A DNA stretch of 64,000 nucleotides from Rallus limicola (taxonomy: Eukaryota > Chordata > Aves > Gruiformes > Rallidae): contig JAKCOZ010000012.1 in assembly GCA_022605955.1 (NCBI GenBank), positions 21,113,015 to 21,177,014 on the forward strand. The letters are read 5' to 3'. Under the pieces are notes generated by a model that ran no database searches, was not told where the DNA came from, and saw only the letters and a program-made list of their open reading frames with translations. Positions 37,990 through 50,000 of the stretch are shown here, one piece after another (the stretch's first letter is position 1; every line of letters starts with the position of its first letter). The position numbers and the translations under genes are program-made.

Positions 37990-38062
37990 ACCTGCTTTGG
38001 CAGGGGGGTTGGACTCGATGATTCCTTCCAAACCCTACAATTCTATGAGTCTGTGATTCTCT
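37990..38062 (+). mobile_element. CR1 LINE 3' end, very short copy
   Basis: The sequence holds CCTGCTTTGGCAGGGGGGTT, GGACTCGATGATTCCTTCCA and then ACCCTACAATTCTATGAGTC with a second TGTGATTCT. This is the CR1 3' terminus in the sense orientation, including the ATTCTATG-type octamer repeats used in reverse-transcription priming. The insertion is truncated to about 70 bases, so it has no coding capacity. It is opposite in orientation to the other two recognisable CR1 copies. Confidence 0.9.
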
Positions 38063-41000
38063 ACAGAAGACACCTCAGACACAAAACTCTTTGCCAAAGT
38101 TTCTCTTCCTACTTGCTCTCACAGGTTTAGGGCATTGAGACTGCCCTTTTGCAAGCTTAAGGCTGAAGTTAATATAGCTGTGAGACCCAAGGGCATTGAC
38201 AACTTTATAATACTATGTGTATGTATATACCTACAAATGTGTATTAATCAATATATATATCATTTTATAGGTGACAAGGGTAGGCAACATCAGGGATGAC
38301 ACCTGAACAGTGTATGGAATTAATACTTCTCTGGTCACCTTGGCTTTATTAAGGTTTCAAGATCTGAATACCTTATTTCACAGCTTTGACTGACTTTTTC
38401 TGTCCAAGTATTAGCTGTTTCTTTAGGAAATAATATGCCTTATTTAATTTTCAATTTAGGTTTTTTACTGTCCTTTCCAAAAGTATGAGGAGAGAGAATT
38501 TGAAGGCAGATAGCCTTGGTTATGGTCTCTAAGGGAAATGCATTTATATGTTAGATTAATTTTTGCAAATTACGTAAAGTCATATATTTTAAGGCTGAAT
38601 CTCATATTTTTGCTTTCTTCCTATACTTCCTATACTCTGAGTTTCTTTTGAACATTTGCCTTTTTGATCAAGTTTATAGTTCTCTGTATTTTATTAATTT
38701 TGCCTGAATCTTTCAAAAATGAGGTTTCTGTCTGTCCTAATCCACAATTTTATCAACAACTACTTAAATTTTCAGGACAAGATTATGGTCATTTGAGATC
38801 TACAGATCTGAAGTGCCCCAGATGGCTTTATTACCGTATGTGTTGTAGGTTTTATGCGAAACATTTGATGCTTTTGCTGCTTATCTGAATTTCTGTCTGC
38901 TAATATAGTACTAAGCCTTTTCAGTGAAAAAATGTTCATGAATTGTTTACATGGACATGTGGATTTGAATAATAATACTGGGTTTATTTGATTAACTACA
39001 GTATGGACTAAAAACTTGAAGAACGGCAACTCATCTATTCACTTGGGGTATATGTACAAGGAGATGTAGGCACCTCTGAAATAATTTCTGTGGATCTAGG
39101 CCTTTGTGTACAAAACCAGTGTCACATCTTAAGAAGTACATTTCAGATAATGGAATAGCATCTACATTAAAAGTATCTTCTGTCTCAAATAGTAAGATGG
39201 AAGTCTTTAACGTCCCAGTAATCCCAGAAAATTCCTTTGTGGCCAGAGACCACTTTGTGTGAGACTGCTGAGGATTCAGGATAATTTCTCACATGCTCCA
39301 TCTACTTCATTCTTGAAGGAGTTGTGTGAATAATTAATCTACTGTGGACTAGAGGTCATAAATGGTTTGCAACAAATAATTCATGCAACAAACTTAAGAC
39401 TTTCCTGCTTCCTGAATCTTTGTGAAGCAAAGGCCATTTACTCTTGTACAAATTCACTGAATCTTTTGCACTTTTTGTTGGTTGTTAATATTGCTGGCAC
39501 AGTACATCTCGTAGGCCATGCTGGACAAATTATTGTTCTAATGCTAATACTCTGTAAGTTTCTTTATTGAACTTGACAGTGTGACAGAATTGTTAACTGC
39601 AGTCAACTGTTGATGTCAGCAGTTTACTGAAAGTAGTTTTGTGGTTTACTTGTCAGGCATGACATTTGAATAATATACAGAATTGCTTGGCATGCTTAAT
39701 AATAATATTGCAATACATTTTTTGAAATGGGTGTTGCTAAAATACATGGATTGGCAGCTTTCACTGGTATCTACTCTATTCTCATCTCCCTGAAATAAAG
39801 TGTTTTATTTATTTGCAACACCTGGAGAGCTGTGAGAAGGATATTGTAAAAGCCCATCTGGGCAAGTGAGCAGTAGAAATATAAATTATAGTGCTGAAAG
39901 GCCATATGCATGAAGTAAAACTGGAGGAGCTTTTGGGTGTTTGGCCATATATTTTATAAAGACATCCTTTAGCCTGCCTTGAAACAATAATGTTGCTAGG
40001 TTGGTTATAAATGATATGTGATTCAGAAATGTAGCTCCTGAAATTTTTCATTTGTTGTTTCACTCAAATGTTTTGTCTGCAGATGGTTTGAGCCTGCTGG
40101 TAGCAAAAGATAAGCACTGATTCCTAAATTTTTATTGATGATTTTGAATATCTTTGTTAGAAATCTACCTAGTTCATAAGAAGTCATTTAATATCTCTTC
40201 AGTCTCTTAGTTCTCATGTTGTAAGGTCAGATCCACACATGAATGAATGGCAGCTGCCTTCCGTAGGTTTTGGTGATGGCGGTGTATCCTACTGCCTCTC
40301 TTTCTTGGCTCCTCATTTCTCAGGGTCTTTTTCTCATTCCCTGCTTTTCTGCCAGTAGAACCAACTGCTGACTTTGGTCCTCAACACTTGTTCTGATACT
40401 TCTGGTTTGAATCCAAACTGGCTAGGTGGGTTTTATCCCCCAAATCCACATGGTTCTATTGAACCATTTTTTTATTACATTTTTTCCTGGATTTTCATTT
40501 TTTTTCCTGAGGCTCTTTGGGATTTGTGGAAGCTCTCTGGGTAATGCTGGCAAAGCTTTTTTAGAAAGTGGGCATTTTTTTTCAATCCATTTCCACTCCT
40601 GTCTTTTCCTGTTTTCCAGCTGGCAAACATTCTAAATCCTGAAGTGAATACTGAGGGCAGGCATGATGATTGTGTTTACATGATTTTTAAAACATGGAAT
40701 AATCTTGGAATTTACATTTTCAAGCTTCTGGGTGGAAAATATTATACTTCAACAAAGGCCTGCATAGATGTTTCAGTGTAAGAAATTGAGAGTACTTCAA
40801 AACAGTCAAAGCTTTATCAATACTTCAGTCCTAATAGCCACAGGAATAATTATCTATATACCCAGCACAGCACTTGAAAGTATGGTAACTCAGGGAATTA
40901 GAAACTTGAGAAGAAACAATTGGCAAAGCAAACTACTGTCAGAAAGAAAGAAAGAATTCTTTAAATGCTAAAATATCCTTTCTAAACCCTGAGATATTCT

Positions 41001-41506
41001 TAACTTCCTGCTTTTAACTACAGCTGTATCTTCCTGCTCCACAGAAGAGAGGGTGATTTTTTCTTTGCGAGAAAAATGCTTAAAAAAGATCTCCCAAATG
41101 AGCTTTTTAATTTTATAATTTGACTAAGAGTATCTTGTTTCCTCTTGTAATTTTTCAGCTGATTAGAAGCTAGCCCATGTGCTCTTACCAGCACACAGGA
41201 TTTGTATTAATAGAAGCAGCAGCAGATCCTGTTGTAAGGAAAGAACACAGAGGTACTGAAGTCTTTTTAGGGTCACCTAGTTGCTTTGGTAGTTGGAGAT
41301 GGGGGTTACTTTTATATATAAATAAATATTGCAGCCAAGATGAACCACCGCAAAACTAGCATGGCCAACAGAATATTGCCTCAATGCATTGAGTTTCTTT
41401 AGCTCTACAAGGTCCCAAACTAAAGTGCCAAAATAAACCTGATATTCTGGTTTCTCATCCCCAGTGCTCCACTGTTGACAGATGCCAAATGTAGTTCTGC
41501 TGCTTT
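38063..41506. other. AT-rich unique noncoding sequence
   Basis: No gene is supported. It contains a MIR-like relic at 40183-40230 and a weaker one at about 41232-41300 (an ACACAGAGG word followed by GGGTCACCTAG). A short GAAA repeat is at about 40939-40954. Frames at 39367, 39809 and 40426 show no domain. Confidence 0.55.
40183..40230 (-). repeat. Possible MIR-type SINE relic
   Basis: AAGTCATTTAATATCTCTTC followed by AGTCTCTTAGTTCTCATGTT resembles the complement of the MIR core, where AAGTCACTTAACCTCTCTG is followed by CCTCAGTTTCCTCATCTGT. It is diverged and short, and only a masked search can confirm it. Confidence 0.4.
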
Positions 41507-41588
41507 GTAGTGTAGATATATTCTTATTTTCTTAAATAAGAATAAGAATATATTCTTATTTTCTTAAATAAGAATATATCTACACTAC
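41507..41588. repeat. Nested 82-bp palindrome with internal tandem copy
   Basis: Outer arms of 23 bases are exact complements: 41507-41529 (GTAGTGTAGATATATTC...) and 41566-41588. Inside, a 28-base unit starting TATATTCTTATTTTC occurs twice, at 41517-41544 and 41549-41576 (period 32). Each unit is itself a hairpin with 10-bp arms (ATTCTTATTT and AAATAAGAAT) around a TCTT loop. The whole can fold as one long stem or as two small hairpins. It may be a fold-back insertion or a template-switch product. No terminal duplication was identified. Confidence 0.9.
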
Positions 41589-43968
41589 TACTTCCAGAAT
41601 ATTTAAGACTTCCTGAAGACACAGTGAGTTAATTTCTCTTTTGCAAACTTTTCCTCTGTTCCCTTTGCACTCGCCCATTCTTTGGTGGTGACTGTGGTTT
41701 GCTGTTTTTTGGTGAGTTTTGTAGCTATTCCTTCAGCAGAGAGCAAGCAGCTACCCATCCCATTTTTTTTACAGGGATTGATACATATTTTACAGGGATT
41801 GTCAAGGTCATTGTGTTTCTTACAGTACCCCAGCACCTGCATCTTTAATAATTATGTTGTTCAGAATCAAAAGTTGATTTCTTACAGTAATGTTTTCCTT
41901 TATTCTCCTTTTTGTATCACTCGGAGTCCTGTCTGTATGTCTTTATCTCAAGAGCATACGAAGTGTCTCAGGTGATTCTTGAATGTCTCAGACAGGTCAT
42001 CACTAAACAAAGCAGCTAAAGGATTTGTGAAATACAATGTGTCACTTGTGAGAGCCTCCTTTAAGACCTACTGAATTAAAGAAAGAATATAGACAGTAAC
42101 TTCGGTTAGTTTTAGGCCTCTTACTTCTACATTACTAACTGCTTGGTTAGATTTCTAAGAGCTTTAACAGAAAATAAAAGCATTTTTTTACTACTTCTAT
42201 ATTTGGTGCCATTAAAAAGATAAGGTTCTATGATTTCCTTGCTATGCTGGCTGCATACATCTTTACTCAGCAAATTGGCACAGAATTCTTTACACTTTTT
42301 TTTGTTCTTTCTTCCCCCCACCCAATTGAGTGAGCTCTGCAGTCCCTATGTATCCAGGTTTTTCATGACCAATGGTATGTGAGCACTATATTGCTAAGAG
42401 CTTTTGGTGTGTAATCACACTGAGTTTACTTGGGCACTCTTAGCCGTAGCAGTGCTGATTTCAGTGCAAGCCAGCAATCTAAATATTTGCTCTGCTTTTC
42501 CTAAGGGTTTTGCAGTCCAGACCGTGCTTTTTTCCTTGCAGCTATACTGCTCTCAGATACTTAGCTGAAGGCTCAGACAGGTACATCTAGCTGGGCTTTG
42601 GTCTCAGCAGAGACTGCTGTGTAAGCAAGATGGAGATCCGACTTTCAAAATTATCATGAATTTGCAGTTATGTCATGTGACCATCTTCAGGATTAAGTGC
42701 AAACCCAGTTATTTTCAGTTCACTAAAGCCCACATGCAGCAACCTCTAAGCACCATGTATTACTTGGAAAAAATGTTGTTGAAAAATTCTTAGTGTCATT
42801 TGTGAGCCTTTCCCAATTTGTTTAGTAATACTTAGAAATACTTTAGAACGATCTTTTCAGTAGACCTTGAATGATAGCAGACAAGATGATGCTTACCATC
42901 TAACTTTTCCTTGAGTACCTGCCTGTTTGGTTTTTTACCTCAGTCTCTTTGAAGTCCTACATAGCTCTGCTGCTTTCTGCATAGCAAAGTACAATTCTTC
43001 AGTCTCAGAGTGCTGAATGACATGGTGTTTGCCATCAACAAAACATGGAACTGTGCAGAGACAGTCAAATTTACAAAGTAGGTGAACCAGCCAAATAGAG
43101 AAGGTTTGAGGAGAGGAGAGAATGGTAAAAAAAAAACCAGTTCTTCATCCTTTTTGCTAGCTTCTGGGTATGTCAGAAGTAATCAGAAGGAAATGAAATT
43201 TCAGGTTGACAGTTTTGCTTTAAAATCCCTTAAAATGCCCCACGCATCAGTGCTGAATGTGAATAGCATTTTCTTTCTTGTTTTATTGTTCTTTTTTTTT
43301 TTCCCTTTTCTTTCAGGAGAAATATCTATTAATAGATCTCTGTAACCACAATTGCTTACCGGTTTATGCTTATGGCTTATCACAAAAGCATTCAGGAGAA
43401 CTTGTGGTAAAAACTGTGAAGTTTATATAATTGCAACTAGAGGCTAAGCTTTGCTTCAGGGTCTGCTACACTATCAATCTCTGCAAGAGGAAAAAATAAT
43501 GATGTCATTCCAATGACTTATTCTAAGGGGCTGGGTGATCTTGTTTGACCCAACAAGACACTCTCTTGGAAAGCAGGATAACTTTGAATCAGAGCTCCTT
43601 GTGATTAATACAGTGCTGTCAGTGGTCTATGCTGCAATGATTCTTTGACCTTTGTCATATATTTTCACTGGGATGTGATAACTACATTAAAATTAAATAT
43701 TCTAACTTTTTTTTTTGTGTGTGTTACCTACTGTTATATTAGTGTAAGTGTTCCAATGTAATATCATGGAAAATTACCACGGTGTCAAAACAGCAAACAT
43801 CCCGTATTATTACCTTGTGCCATGGGATTTCAAGTAAACTGGAACTCTTTACAGTTTAGGAGAGCTGCCAGTCCAACCGAAATTACCATTTTAATTGGAT
43901 TGATCATAAACATTTTGCTCTGGCTGTAATACTGGAGCGAGGAGATTAAATCTATTTAGCCATAGTTT
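41589..43968. other. AT-rich unique noncoding sequence
   Basis: No gene is supported. A strong pyrimidine tract ending TTTCTTTCAG at 43276-43316 looks like a splice acceptor, but the following sequence closes in the frames checked and the first candidate donor (CTTGTG/GTAAAA at 43406) is weak. A direct repeat of TTTTACAGGGATTG lies at about 41766-41803. Confidence 0.5.
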
Positions 43969-44011
43969 GGGTGACCTTTCAGACAGTTTTGTTATATCTG
44001 AAAGGTTACCC
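43969..44011. repeat. 15-bp stem-loop
   Basis: GGGTGACCTTTCAGA at 43969-43983 pairs with TCTGAAAGGTTACCC at 43997-44011 (one G-T wobble) across a 13-nt loop. It is too short for a typical miRNA precursor unless extended by imperfect pairing, which I do not see. Confidence 0.7.
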
Positions 44012-47000
44012 ATTTTTCTGACTGGGAGCTTGATGCATGGAAATGTGATGGGAAATTGTAATAGTAGAGACAGTACTTTTGTGTAAATATATAAATGTAG
44101 CTGGTAAATACACATTTATTTATTGTTGTTACTATGATAATTATATTATCTAAAATTATTATTTTAAATGTTTCAATTTTCTCTTATTAATATTTAGGAT
44201 AACACAAATGGTCAGACACATTAAAGGAATAAAGTGCCACGTCTTAAAATAGCAAGTATCTTCTGTCCTCAAAATTTCCAGAGCCAATTCTTTTTTCTCT
44301 GAACTATTCTGTTTTAAAATTGCCAGCAGCCTAAACATTATGTAAGACCTTTTTGCTCTGCTGGCATGCCCATCTCCTTTCGCAGTGCTCTTTGCTGCCT
44401 GTGGTCCCCATCAGCTCAAGCACAATGGAGAGCCCAAGTTGTTTCCTTCAGTCTAATTAACCCCAGACTGTTACAGGCATGTTTGGTGTCCTGCTTGCAA
44501 CCTTTACTTCTTTTGTTATTTAAATGAATAACTTCATTTCAGCATTTTCAACATATTGGTGCTCTCAGATAATGTGCTACTAGTCATTATAGCAACTTGC
44601 TTTCAAATCATTCCCTTTTTGTGGCTGACCTATTGCAGGAAGAAATCTGTACTTTTTATCTACCATTTTAATAAGTTTAATCTAATAGTTTTTTGCCTGG
44701 GTGGAAAGATAGTCATACTTAAAAGGCAGAATGCAATTCTGATATGTCTTTTCAGTATCCTTCAAAACACAAACCTTGTAGAAACTTAAGCAATGAAAAA
44801 CAGGGAAAAAGAATTAATGTGTTGCTACCTTATTCAACAGCTTTCTTAGGTCTGTTGATTTAGCAGCTATGCCTGCAAGCAGAAGATGCAATGATTTGAC
44901 AGTTCCCAGCTAGTTTTTTCTTTGCTTCCATAAATGGAAATTCTGTACTTTGTGCCATTTTTTTATCATTTTAAAAGATTTATGATAGAAAATACAGCTC
45001 TTCAAAGTTTTCTAGTATTGACAGAGGTGTTTAAGAGGAATAAAGCAAGCACAAAAATATCTATGCTTTTCCAATTTAAGTATTGTATTCTATTTAAATT
45101 TTCTACCTTTTTTCTTCTAAAAAAATGCAAGTGAGCAACACTTTATTGACATTGAAGCTTAGAACATAACTTGGACTGTATGGGCATCATAATTGTGATT
45201 GATCATGTGCTGCAGCAAGCTTTCCTCTTGAACTGGAGTTCAGATGTACAAAGAGTAAATACAACCCTCTTGACTACAACAAAACATGCTGCAGAGTCTG
45301 GAAAAGAATGAAGAGTATCGGACATGCTGATCCCATCACTCCCCAAATGTTTCTTCTGCTCTTGCATATGCCAGAAAGACGTTTCAGATCTGTGTGGTGA
45401 CTTTATGGACAAGCTAGAAGGAAACTCTCCTGCTGGGTACAGAGCTGTCAAAATGGATTGCTATCAAGGCTTTGAGATGTAATTAAATATTATATCTCAT
45501 CTTAGCAGACTATAGCAGAGATGGTTAATACTTCCAAAAAGTTATACAATATCTGAAAAAAATTATTGGAGGAGTTCCCTCTGATTGCTAATTGCATACA
45601 CTATTAAGCCATAATTTTCTTTCCTTTCTCATTTGCTTTATGCTTCAAGATAAAAGATGGAACACTGGATGATGACAAATTCTCTTCTGGGATCTATGTA
45701 GTGGGGCTTGACTTTGATCCTCTTTTTCTTCTTGCCCTTGGAGACCAAAGGCGTTTTTGCATATGGCAAATTAACAGAATTTTGGGGCTCAGAACTGTTC
45801 TGCTGATCAGAGAGAAGTTCCCCGAATGGTCTGTGTTCTGCACTATTGAAACATTAAACATTGTAGTGAAGGCTTTTTGGAGCTTGTAGTGGATGTGGTT
45901 TTGTGTCCTGACCCGGAGGCTGTGAGTTTGGCATGGGATGCAAGGTCAGAAGGCCTCAAGTTCACTTGTGACATGGGCTGTTAAGTCATGCAGTGCAGAT
46001 AATTTTTTGTTCCTCCTTTTTTTGTGTCCATTACCCACTTATGAACCGGTGTGTAACATGTTAGTTCTCAGTAATTTTTGAAAGTGATGCTTTCCTGGTA
46101 ACTGTTCACAGTGTCTGCTAGGGAATTACAGCTACAGTGGACATAGATTTCAAATAGATTTCTATTAGAGAAGCCAATCCCATCAATCAGAAGAGGCTGA
46201 TAGCTAAGACTGTACATTGAGGGCCCCAGCTTACACTTACAGACTCTCCCTGAAGGAAAGCCCGTATCTGGCTTTACTGGGTCAACGGTAGCACAAAGCA
46301 GTGCTGAGCTATGTGCATTAGAGAGAAGATGAAATTAGGACCCTTCTGCAGCACAGTTGGCTTACTGAAACTACTATATACCGGGTTTCTCTGAACTGCT
46401 TAATTTACCATATGCTCTGCAAGGTCTGTTAACCCCTGAGAGCTCTGCAGTCATGGAAGGGCCTGTCAGGATGGAGCTGAACAAGACAGAGAATTAGGAG
46501 GAGTGTGTGAGATGTAACCAGGGAGCAAAAATCTTCTACACAGTCATGACCAATATAGTGTTTTTTCCACTGCAAAGTGACCTGAAGATCTACTAATTGT
46601 TTATCTCGAAGGCTTCTTTTGTAATTGAGTGAATAAGGGTATATTTGGGAATGACAGGGCTTTGCTTTCAGCTGCAAGCTTGCCCTGTTGGATTGAGCAA
46701 TTTTATTCATTTCTGTGAGCCGGTGTTCTTCCATAACTATTATTTTTTTCTTCTTGACTAGGGCAGAGGAAGGAAAAGCAGACCCGAGTATGCTTTTTAT
46801 TATATGTATTACATCTAAGCAATGAGACCTTGTATTCACTGAAACTTGTGGAAGCTATCATGATGAAAATAAACCACATAGTCTCATTCATAATAGCCAA
46901 CAAATAGATGGTACTTTAAGTTTTTCAGTTTGCTTCTGAAGAAGGCCCAATAATTGAATAGGCTTTGTTGTACAGAAAGCAACTACTGATACCTCTCCTG

Positions 47001-50000
47001 ATCGATTTCTTTTTCATTTCTCATCTTTTTTCTCTCCACAGCTTTCTTATTTTTTTCCCTTCTGTTACTTTCATTTTGGTGCTCGGAGTGGTAGTGTGTT
47101 TTTCCAAGAGAAATGTCTTTTTGCAATCACGAATATCACCTTTTAATGCAGTTCAGATAGGCCATCAAATGTAAAAACTTTTTCTTAGGTGACAGTGGTA
47201 AAAAAGAAACTTGTTGAAAACAGTCTGTATTTTGTCTGAAAAAGGTCACGAATACATGAGTTATCCTGCCTTCCTAAAATAAACCCAATTCCTATTAATA
47301 TATTAAGAAAATTCTTAAGCCAAACTGCTTCACAGTGATACTTTTGCTTTTCAATGCAAGTGTCACTCCCTTATCCAATTATTACTGAAGGTTTCAGAGG
47401 CAAAATTAATTAGCAGTCTGACACAGTACTCCTGACTCCTGGAGTTTCCGTAATGACTTGATTTTTGTAGAACTGAGCTTATTCCACGCAACAGACAAGT
47501 CTGGACAAAACAACTTACTTGGTACAGCTCCTGAAAGCTTATTACTATTAACAGCATCCTCTCTGCAACTGCAGAGATGCCAGTTTTAGGACTGGAAGCA
47601 CAGGATGAAGAATTCTCGTTATACCTGTTCATTTGGAAAAAGGTCTTACGTTTGTCACCCATCTCCAGCAATTATCGTATTACCAAGAAAGAATGATGGA
47701 CATTCTTTGGGTTAGAGGAAAATTGATAATGAGGGGAAGCCCACACTTGAAGCACAAGTATTGTTAGAATTTAATTTTCAAATTTGGCAGCTTAGCTCTG
47801 CAGAGGGGTGTCCAGCTTTTCATATGTTAAGGAGAATACCAATACAATTTTTCTCTTCAGTGACACAGTAGCATCACATAGGGGTTTAGTAGTGCACTCT
47901 CTAGATAAATAATGGAGATTTTCTCCTTTTCGTATCATATTTTCTTGAGGTTTTGCCTTCCTGGTTATGTGATTTAGATCTTGCCTTTCAAGGTACTCAG
48001 TCATAATTAAGAATTTCGGGTTTTTTTCCAAACCGAAATAATATCTGCAAAATATTGAAGTTTGGTAAATTTTGGGTAAGTATTTTCAAAAGAAAGAAAA
48101 TGAAAAAAAAGCATTACAGCATGAGGAAGTTTTTATCACAAAGGTAAGAGCTATTTCTCACACATCTACTTGCACTTTCTGGTAGCAAATATAATTTGAA
48201 AAGCACAGAATTCCTTCAAAAACCTTGGGGAAAATTACTCTGATTAATAGTCTTAATGCCAAATATTTGAACATCTTATGCTAGATCTGAGGATCCTGTA
48301 GTACTGACTGTTGCAAAATTGATCTACATTTGCTGAGGCTCTAACTCACTTTTCTGAATGGGGCACAATGCTTAAAAAGGCCTCTTTCCAAAGAATATTA
48401 ACCTGGGCTTCTCTGAGGAGCCTGTGTTCTGCTTGTGGCCATGCTGAGACCTGACACTCTGATCCAAAGTGGGAATTGGACATTTATTTCAAAGAAGTGC
48501 TCTTTATTCTTTAGGTAGCATAAGGGATGTGCTGCATAAAACTATTGCAAAATGTTTGTGGCCTCATGAAACATCCAGACACATTCAATACATACAAATA
48601 AATGAAAAAAATGCAGGGAAATAAAAATAATAACCACTTTAACTTACGCTAAATCTTTAGAGTCAAGATACAGAGTGTTGTTAAGTGCTTATAGTGAAGT
48701 CTTATTTTTGTAAGGTTCTATGCAATAACCCAGGACTACAAAATGTTATTTTTTCCATTGCTTGGTGAGAAATAACAATACACCATCGGAGTATGATGAT
48801 AGCTACACGTTATTCCTTCTTTCATTGTAATAATTAAATTCATCAAAAGCACTTATCAGCGTGTCCATCGCCTGATACAATTAGCAGTATGAGTTTAGAA
48901 TAGTGAATGGATCTAAGGAGAAAATGTCTGAGCTGTGGTTTACAAATTGAATCAATACCAGTATATCCTAAGAAAACCCAATGTGTTACATCTTGGTTCA
49001 TGCAAACCATTGTGTACCTTGTGTTCATCATAAATGCAGAGTTTGCTTATAGTATTTCACCCTCACATCACTTCAGTGGTGCATAGGCATGCTCAGTTAA
49101 AGCAGGACAACATATGGTAGTAGTATGTAGGTGTGAGATTAAATTTTTCAGCATGATAATCCTTTGAATTTTTACTGTCCTGGTACTTTCCTCAGTACTA
49201 AATATAGCGACACTCACTATTTAATCACTTAATGATAGGCATCCGGAGCCTTTTTTTTGTGCTGCTGCTGATCCAGAAGGGCAGAGGTCCTCTTGCAGAA
49301 CTTGCATCATAACTGCTGGCTATATGCAGATCTCTTGGATAGTCTACAGCACCTAAAAAACCCACACTGGACCTTCAGACAGTCTGGATCTTGTCCTACA
49401 AGCACACAAACACATGCACACAGACACTGGCTCTCGCACCTTGGAGGCTGAGGCTGCCTAATTCATTCTGAAGAGTGCAGATCCAAATATTTAATTATGG
49501 GTTACACATTAATGCCTGGACCTTCATTAGAGATCACTTTTATTACATGCAAACCTTAGCAGTGGTTTGTAGTTTCTTAAAACCAGTGTGCTGCTCTTGT
49601 GCATTGCAGTTTTACAGCCCTGCTGAAGCGGACATACTTGGGAAGCCAGGTGGTTTGCTTGTTAGCATGACGGTGGGCTGCAGTCTGTCTTCCCCTCTCA
49701 CAATAGCAGCTCCTGGGGAAGGATAAGGGAAATTATATTTTCTCTTGCTGCTCTTACCTTAACAAGCTTGTCAGAAACTCTTTGCACAATAAAATCTACT
49801 TGTACATTTCCTGATACCTTTTAGGGATTCTTCTTTTCCTAATTTTCCAGTTCAAGTACCTTAAGCTAAATTTTTGAAGATGATGATAAAATATAGAGAA
49901 GAGATATCTAGCTCACAGTTCAGAGATTTTTCGTTTCTGTGACACTGCTATAATTCTCTAGGAGTTTTTGGGTCCTGTCCTGTTAGAGCACTGCTATTTT

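Noticed and set aside
46429..46839. 136-codon minus frame
   Set aside because: No recognisable domain, and it contains a KKKKII low-complexity patch from a T-run. No splice signals fit.
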